Assembly: GCA_964607515.1 (NCBI GenBank)
Contig: CAZSKU010000005.1
Location: 57,195-121,194 of the forward strand
Length of the DNA: 64,000 nucleotides
Direction of reading: 5' to 3'
From: UBA6080 sp964607515
GTDB taxonomy: Bacteria; Fermentibacterota; Fermentibacteria; Fermentibacterales; JCC-6
Shown: positions 52,374 through 60,869 of the stretch, piece after piece
How the letters are laid out: the number at the start of each line of letters is the position of its first letter
Position numbering within the stretch: position 1 is the stretch's first letter
Notes under the pieces: generated by a model
Told to the model about the DNA's origin: nothing
Databases searched by the model: none
Seen by the model: the letters and a program-made list of their open reading frames with translations, nothing else
Position numbers and translations under genes: made by a program

Positions 52374-53094
52374 CACCCACTGCCACCTGGCGGACCAGCC
52401 CCTGTTCGGAGACCTGCGGGGGGTTCTGGAAAGAGCCCTGAAGGCCGGGGTGAAGGGCATGGTGGTTCCATCGTCCTCCGGTGACGACTGGGAAAGGGTC
52501 GCCTCGCTGGCCCGCAAGCCCGGCGTGTCAGCGGCCTTCGGGGTCCACCCGTGGAACGCCCGGACGGGGGTGGACCTGCCCTCCCTAAGAAGCCGCCTGG
52601 CGGGCGCCGCCGCGGTGGGAGAGGTCGGGCTGGACTGGAAGGTGGACGTCCCCAGGAACCTTCAGATGGATTGCCTCGAGGCTCAGCTGATCCTGGCCCG
52701 GGAACTGGGGCTGCCGGTGCTGCTCCATTGCCGGGGCGCCTTCGACGAGCTGCTCGAGCTGCTGAAGGCCCATGACCCCAAGGGTTCCGTTATCCACGGC
52801 TTCAGCCGGGGTCCCGGACTGATGAGGCGCTTCCTGGAGCAGGGCTGCCACATCGGCTTCGGAGGGGCGGTCACCCGGGCCGGCGCCCGGAGTGCCAGAG
52901 CCAGCGCCTGTGAGGTGCCGGAAAACCGGTTCGTGCTGGAGACCGACGCCCCGTGGATAGACGTGGAAGGGGGCCCCTCGGAGCCCTCTTCGTTGCCCCT
53001 GGTGGCCCGGGCCATGGCCGCCCTTCGGGGGGTTCCCCGGGAGCGCATAGAGTCGGTGTCCGCCGGGTCAGCCGGGAAACTGGGGCTTTGCTGA
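52363..53094 (+). CDS. tatD: TatD-family metal-dependent hydrolase
   Basis: 243 residues. Metal ligands: DTHCHLAD (HxH), GEVGLDWK, LHCRGAFDE, HGFSRG and ETDAPW, all in the TatD order. The family are 3'-5' nucleases or D-aminoacyl-related deacylases. The start lies in the last codons of the YitT gene and the stop overlaps the next start. Confidence 0.9.
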   Translation: MLIDTHCHLADQPLFGDLRGVLERALKAGVKGMVVPSSSGDDWERVASLARKPGVSAAFGVHPWNARTGVDLPSLRSRLAGAAAVGEVGLDWKVDVPRNLQMDCLEAQLILARELGLPVLLHCRGAFDELLELLKAHDPKGSVIHGFSRGPGLMRRFLEQGCHIGFGGAVTRAGARSARASACEVPENRFVLETDAPWIDVEGGPSEPSSLPLVARAMAALRGVPRERIESVSAGSAGKLGLC

Positions 53095-53867
53095 TGGGAA
53101 GGCGTTTCGACCGGGTGAGGGATTTCTACGGAGAGGAAGGGCTGGACCGTATAAGGAGAGCCCGGGTGCTGGTGGCCGGGCTGGGCGGGGTCGGGAGCCA
53201 CTGCGCCTCAGCCCTGGCCAGGACCGGGGTGGGGGAACTGGTGCTGTGCGACTTCGACAGGGTCACCGAGACCGGGCTGAGCCGGAGCGCCCTGTTCGGC
53301 CCCGGGGACTTAGGCAGAGACAAGGCCGAAGCGGCTGCCGGGGCGCTGACGACCCTGTGCCCCGGGACCAGGATCGAGCCCCGCACCGTTTTCATCCACT
53401 CCGACACTCTTCCGGAATTGCTGCCCAGCGATTGCGGCCTGGCGGTGGCGGACGCCATCGACAGCCTCAACCCCAAGGCCGAACTCATCTCCTGGTGCCT
53501 GGCATGGGGCATCCCGGTGTTCAGCAGTATGGGCGCCGCCGGCCGGCGGGACCCCTCCATGGTGATGGTGGGAAGCCTTTGGGAATCCAGGGGTTGCCCC
53601 CTTGCCAGGCAGCTGCGCCGCTATCTGGCGAACAGGAACGCCACGGGCAGGGTGGACTGCGTGTACTCCCAGGAGAAGCCCCTGAAACCCCTGCCGCCGG
53701 ATCGGGATGACGCCGTGCTGGTTCGGGGAAGGGTCAGGAACCGGCTTCCCAGCCTGATGATGATGCCCGGCATCTTCGGGTACGCCCTGGCCCAGCTGGT
53801 TCTGGACTGGATAGTGGGCGGGGTTGGCGGGAACGTGTGGGAATCGAACCCACCCAGGATGGTTTGA
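53094..53867 (+). CDS. tcdA: TcdA/CsdL-like E1 protein (tRNA threonylcarbamoyladenosine dehydratase family)
   Basis: 257 residues. DRVRDFYGEEGLDRIRRARV and VAGLGGVGSHCASALARTGV, then CDFDRVTETGLSRSALF, match TcdA, which cyclises t6A37 in tRNA using ATP. The final 15 or so residues (NVWESNPPRMV) are the antisense reading of the adjacent tRNA-Sec T-arm and variable arm; the recognisable domain ends near LVLDWIVGG. The 3' end therefore overlaps the tRNA gene by 43 bases. Operon member after YitT and tatD. Confidence 0.9.
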   Translation: MGRRFDRVRDFYGEEGLDRIRRARVLVAGLGGVGSHCASALARTGVGELVLCDFDRVTETGLSRSALFGPGDLGRDKAEAAAGALTTLCPGTRIEPRTVFIHSDTLPELLPSDCGLAVADAIDSLNPKAELISWCLAWGIPVFSSMGAAGRRDPSMVMVGSLWESRGCPLARQLRRYLANRNATGRVDCVYSQEKPLKPLPPDRDDAVLVRGRVRNRLPSLMMMPGIFGYALAQLVLDWIVGGVGGNVWESNPPRMV

Positions 53868-53921
53868 GCACCCGACGCCGGATTTGAAGTCCGGGAGGGA
53901 CACCAGTCCCCTTCCGCTCCC
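53825..53921 (-). tRNA. selC: tRNA-Sec (UCA), selenocysteine
   Basis: 97 bases including an encoded CCA. The minus-strand sequence begins GGGAGCGG and ends CGTTCCCGCCA. The acceptor stem pairs with one wobble and one mismatch at pair 8; an extended D stem; anticodon stem CCGGA/TCCGG around CTTCAAA (anticodon TCA, 53885-53887); a long variable arm with stem GGGTG/CATCC; and T-arm GTGGG-TTCGATT-CCCAC with the 8+5 long amino-acid branch typical of bacterial selenocysteine tRNA. The 3' half is antisense to the end of tcdA. No selA, selB or selD is in the window. Confidence 0.94.
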
Positions 53922-53930
53922 GCATGGGGG

Positions 53931-53961
53931 TAAACTTCGCCCGCAGCGCCCCGATTGTCAA
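53931..53961 (-). promoter_or_regulatory. Possible promoter of tRNA-Sec
   Basis: On the minus strand a TTGACA (53961-53956) lies 35 bases before the tRNA 5' end. The -10 candidate AGTTTA (53936-53931) is poor and spaced 19 bases away, so this is a position-based proposal rather than a strong match. Confidence 0.4.
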
Positions 53962-54028
53962 TAGAGCTTTCGGGTATTATCGTCCCATTTATTCTCGGCC
54001 CGCGAGGGGGCGGGAGGGGAAAGCGAAA

Positions 54029-56638
54029 ATGGACGTAGTGCTGCTTCGCGCCTCGCTGGCGTCGTCATCCGAGGCCCGGGAAAGAGGGATTCTCTTCGCG
54101 GAGAAACTCTCGGAGTTCCCTTCCCCGTACGACATCTTCCAGACCCTGTCCGACTCGGCCCTGGAGTCACCACTGAACGTCCTGGCTTTCTATACCTCGG
54201 TCAACTCGGTTCCCTGGGGAAAATCCGTCAAGGGCTACACCATGAACCAGCTTCAGAAAGGGCTTAAATCCCAGCTCCCCATGCTAACCAGAGCCTGGGC
54301 CCTGCTGGAGAGCCTGCCGCCGGAGGGGCGGGGGAGCTTCCTCGGCAAGGTGTCCCTGGCTCTGGAGACCGCCACCCTGGTCTGGAGCGACCTGCGGGAG
54401 GAGGGCCGGGCGGAGAGGCTTCCCACCGGCGAGAACGTGCTGGAGCTGGTGTTTTCCTCCGGGCCGCCGGAGGAGTCGGAGCTGTCCTTCGATACCTCCG
54501 CCTGGCCTGGTGGGTCCCAGAAGAAGCTGGAGGAAGTGCTTGAGGAGCTGGACTTCACCCGCAAGGGGAAGGAGAACTGGCTCTTCAACCTGGATCCCGA
54601 CACCCTGGAGAAACTCCATTCCGGCGCCAACCTGAAGGCGTACATCAGGGGCTCCCAGGCGGCCCAGAGCCCCCTGGCCCTGGCCCGGACCGCCCAGGGG
54701 CTGGCGGTGAAGTTCAGCCTTCTTCTCCGCACGGTGGGAATGTACCCGCCGGACCATCCCGCCATCGAGCCCGCCCTGGAGGACTTCCTGGAGAGGCTCG
54801 AAGCCCAGAGGGGCGAGGAGGGCGGGCTGGTGGCCTTCACCCTGCTGGGCGGAAGGCTCATGGTGAACAACATCAAGGTGAACCGAAAGGTCCGGGCGGT
54901 GGACAACCTCCTCTCGCACCTGGAGGAACGCCGGGTGAACAGCGTGGCCTTCGACACAGGCCTCTCCCCCCAGGACCTGTTCGACTTCCTGGAGATGCTG
55001 AACCGCAAGGCGGGCTACCTTAAGGAAAGGGGCGGACTGGGGGAGATATGCCGGAAGAAGGGCTTCTCCCGGGTCAGCGTGGACGAATTCAGGTACGCCC
55101 TGGTTTCCCGGGACGGGGAACTGGTGGCGGAAACCGTCACCGGACCCATAGACAGCGCCCTGGAGGACATAGTTTTCCGGGAGCTCATCGAAAGGCTTCA
55201 GAGGGGCGAGACCATCCGGGACATTCCCGCGGATCAGCTTGGCCAGGCCTTTCAGAAGATACTGGACGAATCGGCCGGGGGTACCGGCAAGTACAGGTCC
55301 ATGCTGGCCGACTTCGTGGCTTCCCTGGATCCCACGATTCTGGAAGACGGCATCCTCACCAGCAGGGAGATCCAGCGCTCCGTAGCCTGGAGCGCCCTGC
55401 GGAAGATCATCGAGCGGTGCCTTGACGACCTGGAGGCCCCAGGCGAGGAGAGAAGGGTCGCCGCGCTGGAGAAGCTGGCGGACCTGGTGGGGACCGGAGC
55501 CGAGAGGGGGAAAATCAACACGGTGCTCCAGGTGGCCGAGACCGTCTCGGAATGGATGCTGCGCACCACCTTTCCGGACGGCGTGTACATGGCCGTGGTG
55601 CTGCTGGGTTCAATCGCCGAGAGGCTGATGGCCATGAACCGTCTCACCGCCGCGGCCGGGGTGGTGGAAAGCATGATCAAACTCAGAACCATGGTCCCCG
55701 GCAACCCCTCCATGGCCAGCGCCCTCAGGCGGGGGCTGGCGGAGGCCCAGCGCCGGATGGATTCCCCGGACGCCGCCGATATCCTGGCGGAGGCCCTCAT
55801 GAGCCCCGACACAATTCCGAGGAATGCCGCGGAGAGGGTCGTGGCGGAATTCCCCTTCAGGAACCTGGCGGGCAGGCTGATGGACATCTTCCTGGAGCGA
55901 AGCAGGGAAATGAGGGCGCGGGCATACTCGGTGCTGAAACTTCACGGGATGAGTTTCAGGAACCAGATGCAGGCCCGGGTGGAGGAGATTCTCTCGGGAA
56001 GCGGTAATTTCAGGGACCAGGAGACCGGCCGTCTTCAGAACCCTGACTTCTATATGATGCGAAACGTCGTGGGGCTCCTGGGCGACCTGGGCCACCGGGA
56101 CAGCGGGGAACTCCTGGAGAGGCTGTGCGACGACCCGGACGACAGGGTCAGACGGCTGGCCCTGAACGCGCTCTACCGGGTGGACCGGGAGCGGGCGGTC
56201 ACCGCCGCCCGTGAGATGGTGGGGGACCCGTCCCGGGAGGTGGTGAGGGCTTCCCTGGAGGTGCTGGCGGGCATGGACCAGCCCGAAAGGGACATGATTC
56301 CAACGGCCCTCCGGCTTTGGCACACCCATTCCAACGCCCGTCCGGTGATCATGAACTTCATCAGGAAGGCCGCCGACGATGACCGGGTGATCCGCCACAT
56401 CAGGTCGGGATTCTCCAACGCATCGGGATACCCCTTCGACAGTCAGGAACTGGCCGAGGAGGGGCTGGCGCTTCTGGTAAGGAACGGCCGCCCGGAGGAT
56501 GTCCGGGTCCTTCGGGAGTACATGGGCAAGGTGTCCAAGGGGCTTCTCAAGAAACAGAGCGTTTCGGACCAGTTCATGGACTCGGTGCGGTCGGCGGTGT
56601 CGGCCATCCGGGAGGCGGAGCGGCAGGCCGGGGCCTGA
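54029..56638 (+). CDS. Large HEAT-repeat protein of unknown function
   Basis: 869 residues, soluble, no signal peptide or membrane segment. The first 430 residues are not recognised; residues near 250-330 (VKFSLLLRTVGMYPPDHPAI, LLSHLEERRVNSVAFDTGL) resemble the unit found in cytosolic proteins linked to HD/GGDEF regulators. The end (about 690-860) has HEAT/armadillo-like repeats: LLGDLGHRDSGELLERLCDD, RVRRLALNALYRVDRERAV, EVVRASLEVLAG. Probably a scaffold. The start is ATG 54029, preceded by a GGGAGGGGAAAGCG stretch. Its 3' end overlaps the convergent gene by 65 bases. Confidence 0.72.
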   Translation: MDVVLLRASLASSSEARERGILFAEKLSEFPSPYDIFQTLSDSALESPLNVLAFYTSVNSVPWGKSVKGYTMNQLQKGLKSQLPMLTRAWALLESLPPEGRGSFLGKVSLALETATLVWSDLREEGRAERLPTGENVLELVFSSGPPEESELSFDTSAWPGGSQKKLEEVLEELDFTRKGKENWLFNLDPDTLEKLHSGANLKAYIRGSQAAQSPLALARTAQGLAVKFSLLLRTVGMYPPDHPAIEPALEDFLERLEAQRGEEGGLVAFTLLGGRLMVNNIKVNRKVRAVDNLLSHLEERRVNSVAFDTGLSPQDLFDFLEMLNRKAGYLKERGGLGEICRKKGFSRVSVDEFRYALVSRDGELVAETVTGPIDSALEDIVFRELIERLQRGETIRDIPADQLGQAFQKILDESAGGTGKYRSMLADFVASLDPTILEDGILTSREIQRSVAWSALRKIIERCLDDLEAPGEERRVAALEKLADLVGTGAERGKINTVLQVAETVSEWMLRTTFPDGVYMAVVLLGSIAERLMAMNRLTAAAGVVESMIKLRTMVPGNPSMASALRRGLAEAQRRMDSPDAADILAEALMSPDTIPRNAAERVVAEFPFRNLAGRLMDIFLERSREMRARAYSVLKLHGMSFRNQMQARVEEILSGSGNFRDQETGRLQNPDFYMMRNVVGLLGDLGHRDSGELLERLCDDPDDRVRRLALNALYRVDRERAVTAAREMVGDPSREVVRASLEVLAGMDQPERDMIPTALRLWHTHSNARPVIMNFIRKAADDDRVIRHIRSGFSNASGYPFDSQELAEEGLALLVRNGRPEDVRVLREYMGKVSKGLLKKQSVSDQFMDSVRSAVSAIREAERQAGA

Positions 56639-58145
56639 TTCCCGCCCGGGGCGGCAGCGGCCTGAGCCCCCCGTCCGAATAGACCAGAACGGTACCGTGA
56701 AAATCCCTGAGTCTCAATTCACCCGGGACGAGTTCCGCCTCAAGGCCCTGGGCGTCGAAACTCACCGTCTCGCCGGTGAACCGCAGGGTCACCCCGTCGG
56801 AATCCAGGGTCACCGAATCCTCGGAGGGAAGTGAATACCCCATGACCACCCTTAGGGATCCGGGGGTTCCGGAGGTCATCAGCACCGCCTGGTAGAAACC
56901 GTTGCGGAAAATGTAAGCCCCGCGGAGGTTGTCCGGCAGGTTCAGAACCAGGGCATCTTCCGGCGGACGGGCGGAGAGATCCCGCAGCAGGGTCTCGGTG
57001 ATCCAGCCGGCGGCCCGCCAGTGGCCCAGGGAGGCGCACAGCGCCGGAACCTGCAGCGCTCCGGCGGCAACCAGGACCCAGGAGGCCTTCGATCCCGACC
57101 TGAAGAGCCCCCGGAAGACCCCCGCCAGGGCCACGCAGGCGAAGGCCCCGGGAAGGTACAGGAACCGCTCGCCCTGGGTGTCGAGGATACCCACCGGAAA
57201 AATCGCTGCGGGAATGGAGGACAGGACGAAGGCGCCGGCCCCCGCCAGGGTCGGAATCCGCCCCTCCCTTCTGAGACCCGCCGCCGCGGCGAAGACCGCC
57301 AGGAGCGCCGCAGGCCCGGCGATCCAGGGGTTTTCCCCGATCCATCGGGCCGTACCCGGGGGCACGGGTCCGGCGAAAACCCTCAGAGGTATCCGGGGAA
57401 GGTTTGCCCAGAAAGGGATTTCAGGTCTCGACAGGCAGTACTTCAGAAGGAAGTTCGGGCTGAGGAGGAATACCGTTCCCGCCGCCGCCGCCGGAATCAG
57501 CACGCAGGCTGTCAGGAGCTTTCGCCCCGGGAGGGTTCGCCGGGTGAGCCAGATGATTCCCAGCACTCCGGGAAGAATAGCGGCGCTCTCCTTGGACAGG
57601 AGAGCCAGTATCAGGAACACCAGCGTCAGGGCCGCATGGTGGGGGCAGGGGCGGTTCTGGTGCCGGACGAAGGAAACCGCTGAAGCCAGGCTGAATAGTG
57701 TCGCCAGCAGATCGCCCCTGGCGGAGATCCAGGCAACTGGTTCCGAGTGGGACGCCAGCGTCGCGAATAGAAGCCCGGTCGCGAAGGGAAGGGATCCGGA
57801 GAGGTCTTCGCCGGCCCTCTCCAGAAGGAGCCCGGCGAGATACATGACTGTGCAGGCACAAAGCCAGTGGAGCGCGAGGGAGACCATGTGTCCCGCCACC
57901 GGGGTGCTCCCTGGAAGCAAGGTGTCCACCCAGAGGCTGAACACGGTGACCGGCCGGAAGGCGGGGAATCCGGCGGAACCCCTCCAGGAGGAAAAAAGCC
58001 CTTCGGTGCCGAGCCGGTGGAAGAAGTACCAGTCGTCCGATAGGAACCCCGACGGAACAACGCCGAGGTAGAGCGCCGCCACCGCCGCCGCGAGAATCAC
58101 CGGGGGCAGAGGACCCTTCCAGTATGTCCATGATCCGCGGTTCAT
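56574..58145 (-). CDS. GT-C-like membrane protein (glycosyltransferase 39/TMTC-like)
   Basis: 523 residues, about ten membrane helices. The FLSDDWYFFHR loop after the first helix has the Asp pair of GT-C glycosyltransferases, and SEPVAWISARGDLLATLFSL is typical of the PMT/TMTC-like group. The C-terminal 120 residues are outside the membrane and end in a Pro/Arg-rich tail that may be an artefact of overlap with the HEAT-repeat gene. Start ATG 58145 with GGGGAA upstream. Donor and acceptor unknown. Confidence 0.72.
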   Translation of the reverse strand: MNRGSWTYWKGPLPPVILAAAVAALYLGVVPSGFLSDDWYFFHRLGTEGLFSSWRGSAGFPAFRPVTVFSLWVDTLLPGSTPVAGHMVSLALHWLCACTVMYLAGLLLERAGEDLSGSLPFATGLLFATLASHSEPVAWISARGDLLATLFSLASAVSFVRHQNRPCPHHAALTLVFLILALLSKESAAILPGVLGIIWLTRRTLPGRKLLTACVLIPAAAAGTVFLLSPNFLLKYCLSRPEIPFWANLPRIPLRVFAGPVPPGTARWIGENPWIAGPAALLAVFAAAAGLRREGRIPTLAGAGAFVLSSIPAAIFPVGILDTQGERFLYLPGAFACVALAGVFRGLFRSGSKASWVLVAAGALQVPALCASLGHWRAAGWITETLLRDLSARPPEDALVLNLPDNLRGAYIFRNGFYQAVLMTSGTPGSLRVVMGYSLPSEDSVTLDSDGVTLRFTGETVSFDAQGLEAELVPGELRLRDFHGTVLVYSDGGLRPLPPRAGIRPRPAAPPPGWPTPPTAPSP

Positions 58146-58190
58146 GGTATTCCCCGGTGGACTACGGAATTCTCCTTCCGGAAACGGCTG

Positions 58191-60737
58191 CTACTCCCAC
58201 CACCTGATGAGCCCGGGCTCCAGAATCCTTCCGAAGTCCGGATGGAACGGGAGAATCCTCACGGTGAACCCGAACCTGCCGGAATCGCCGCAGGGAATCA
58301 TCCCCGTGAAAATCGCACCGGCTTCACGCTGACCGGAGGGAGCCAGACGGGTGGTTCGTCTTTCGGTGATGTAGCCGTCCCCCCCGGCGGTTCCATGCTG
58401 GATCTCCACCGCCAGGTCTTCCGGGGACAACCCTCCGGTGTCGACCGAGACGGTGACGGGGATCATGTCTCCCACCGTGAAGGTGTCCGCCCCGGCGTCC
58501 GCCGCCACGTCCCCGATACGGACGTCCTTCCACGCCGCCCTGACCCTGGCCTTCCAGGCGGCCATGGCCCGGCTACCCGCCGAACCGTCCGCCGCCAGGG
58601 CCCTGGAATGGGCCAGTGCCGGAAGGTAGAAGTCCTCGAGGTACTCCGCCAGCATCCTGTTGGTGTTGAACCGGGCCAGGGTGCCCTTCAGGGTCTTTTT
58701 CATCATGGCGGTCCATGCCCTGGGAATCCCGTCGGCGCCGGTGTTGTAGAAGGCCGGAACCACGCTGTTCTCGATGAGGTCGAAGAGGGTTTTCGCCTCT
58801 ACGGCGTCCTGAAGGGAGGGATCCTGATAGATCTCACCCCTGCCGATGGACCATCCGGCGTCCCTCCTGTAGCCCTCGTGCCACCAGCCGTCCGGTATGC
58901 TGCAGTGGAGCACGCCGTTCATGCACGCCTTCATTCCGCTGGTTCCGCTGGCCTCCATGTTCATCACCGGGGTGTTCAGCCAGACGTCCACACCCTGAAC
59001 CATCAGCCGGGCCAGGCTCATGGAGTAGTCGTCCAGGTAGATCACCCGGCCGTAGAAGTCCCGGCGCATGCAGAGGTGGAAAATCCTTCTGATGAGGTCC
59101 TTGCCGCCCTGGTCATGGGGGTGGGCTTTTCCCGAGAAGATGATCTGGACCGGCCTGTCGGGGTCGGTGAGGAGCCGGATCAGTCTGGATTCGTCCTGCA
59201 GAAGCAGGGCCGCCCGCTTGTAGGTGGCGAACCTTCGGGCGAAACCGATTGTGAGGACCTCCGGGTTCAGCACCGGCTTTTCGGCGAAGGCCGGAAGGGT
59301 GAGTCCCATACTGGAGAGCTGCCTGATCCAGTGCTGCCTGACATGGGCCACCAACCGTTCCCTGAGCCTTTCGTGGGCCCTCCACAGCTCCGAATCGGGT
59401 ATCCTGTCGATGTGCCGCCAGAACTTCTCCCCCAGGGGGTTCCGGGGGGCGGTGTCGCCGATGTAACGGTCCAGGAGCCTCCGGATCTCGCCGCTCACCC
59501 AGGAGTCCTCGTGAACTCCGTTGGTCACGTGTCCTATGGGGATGTCCTCCTGGGGCAGGTCGGGCCAGATCCCCATCCAGATGTTCCGGGAAACCCTTCC
59601 GTGAAGGGCGCTCACGCCGCCGGCTCCGTGGCAGAATTTCAGGGCGAACACCGTCATGGAGAAAGAAGAGCCCTTCGGGTGCCTGCCCAGCTCCAGGAAC
59701 TCGCCGTCCTCCAGGGAAAGCCCCGTGATGTAGGGTTTCAGATACCTGAGAACCAGGTCGGTCTCGAACTCTTCATTCCCGGCGGGCACCGGAGTGTGGG
59801 TGGTGAATACGTTTCCGGCAACAACCGCTTCCAGGGCTTCCCGGAAGGAGAGCCCCCGGGACATCTCCTCCGCCAGCATCTCGATGATCAGGAAGGCGGA
59901 ATGGCCCTCGTTGATGTGTCTCACCGCCGGATTGAGCCCCATGGCCCGGAGGGCCTTTATCCCCCCGATGCCCAGGAGTATCTCCTGGCGAATCCTCATC
60001 TCCTTGTCGCCGCCGTAGAGCTGGTCGGTGATCATCCGATCCTCCGGAGGATTGTCCGGAAGGTTGGCGTCCAGCAGCAGCAGCGACGCCCGGCCCACGG
60101 GCAGCCTCCAGACCGCGGCTTTCACGGTTCTGTCCGCCATGGGCACCGAGATCACCACAGGCGCGCCGTTCCCCGCCCTCACCCGCTCCACGGGCATGTT
60201 GGAGTAGTCGTTGACCGGATACCGCTCCTGCTGCCAGCCGTCGCTGTTCAGATACTGGCTGAAGTAGCCCAGCCGGTAGAGCAGGGTGATTCCCACGAAG
60301 GGGATGCCCAGGTCCCCGGCGGACTTGATGGTGTCGCCGGCAAGAACCCCCAGCCCGCCCGAATAGATCGGAAGGCTCTCGTGGATGCCGAACTCCGCCG
60401 AGAAGTAGGCCACCACGTCGCTGCCTTCCAGGAGCCCCGGATGTTCCCTGGCGAACCATCCGTCCTTGGACATGTAATTCTCGAGATCGTTTTCCACCTC
60501 CTCCAGCCTGGAGAGGAAAACCGGATCTTCGGCGAGTTCGTTCATCCTGGCCTGGCTGGCCCTTCCCAGCAGGAGGATCGGATTGTGTCCGCAGGACTCC
60601 CAGAGTTCCTGGTCCACCGAGCGGAAAAGGCTCACAGCGCTTCGATTCCAGGTCCACCAGGCGTTTCCGGCTATCCTGCGGAGCGATTCCAGCCTTTCCG
60701 GCAGCCGGGGCACCACCCTGAAAACCATAGACCTCAA
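58191..60737 (-). CDS. glgP: Alpha-glucan (glycogen) phosphorylase
   Basis: 848 residues, GT35 family; releases glucose-1-phosphate from alpha-1,4-glucans. DUF3417-type N-terminus (IAGNAWWTWNRSAVSLFRSV), then VAYFSAEFGIHESLPIYSGG, HINEGHSAFLIIEM, THTPVPAGNEEF, and the PLP region MEASGTSGMKACMNGVLHC with the cofactor Lys. TTG 60737 follows GGGAGG by 6 bases and is preferred to ATG 60728. A frame reaching 62291 is antisense to the next gene and was rejected. Confidence 0.94.
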   Translation of the reverse strand: MRSMVFRVVPRLPERLESLRRIAGNAWWTWNRSAVSLFRSVDQELWESCGHNPILLLGRASQARMNELAEDPVFLSRLEEVENDLENYMSKDGWFAREHPGLLEGSDVVAYFSAEFGIHESLPIYSGGLGVLAGDTIKSAGDLGIPFVGITLLYRLGYFSQYLNSDGWQQERYPVNDYSNMPVERVRAGNGAPVVISVPMADRTVKAAVWRLPVGRASLLLLDANLPDNPPEDRMITDQLYGGDKEMRIRQEILLGIGGIKALRAMGLNPAVRHINEGHSAFLIIEMLAEEMSRGLSFREALEAVVAGNVFTTHTPVPAGNEEFETDLVLRYLKPYITGLSLEDGEFLELGRHPKGSSFSMTVFALKFCHGAGGVSALHGRVSRNIWMGIWPDLPQEDIPIGHVTNGVHEDSWVSGEIRRLLDRYIGDTAPRNPLGEKFWRHIDRIPDSELWRAHERLRERLVAHVRQHWIRQLSSMGLTLPAFAEKPVLNPEVLTIGFARRFATYKRAALLLQDESRLIRLLTDPDRPVQIIFSGKAHPHDQGGKDLIRRIFHLCMRRDFYGRVIYLDDYSMSLARLMVQGVDVWLNTPVMNMEASGTSGMKACMNGVLHCSIPDGWWHEGYRRDAGWSIGRGEIYQDPSLQDAVEAKTLFDLIENSVVPAFYNTGADGIPRAWTAMMKKTLKGTLARFNTNRMLAEYLEDFYLPALAHSRALAADGSAGSRAMAAWKARVRAAWKDVRIGDVAADAGADTFTVGDMIPVTVSVDTGGLSPEDLAVEIQHGTAGGDGYITERRTTRLAPSGQREAGAIFTGMIPCGDSGRFGFTVRILPFHPDFGRILEPGLIRWWE

Positions 60738-60768
60738 GAACGACCTCCCTTTTTGTTCCGAAAGGCTA

Positions 60769-60796
60769 AAGGTAATCCGGGACGCCCCCCTGTCAA
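60769..60796 (-). promoter_or_regulatory. Probable promoter of the alpha-glucan phosphorylase gene
   Basis: Minus-strand TTGACA (60796-60791), 16 bases, TACCTT (60774-60769). Expected start near 60762, about 25 bases before the start codon. Confidence 0.5.
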
Positions 60797-60869
60797 CCTC
60801 GAACTCCGGGGGCCTTTGTAGGATACGGATGATTGTGGAATATTCCTGACCGAAGGAAGGGATGGTGGC

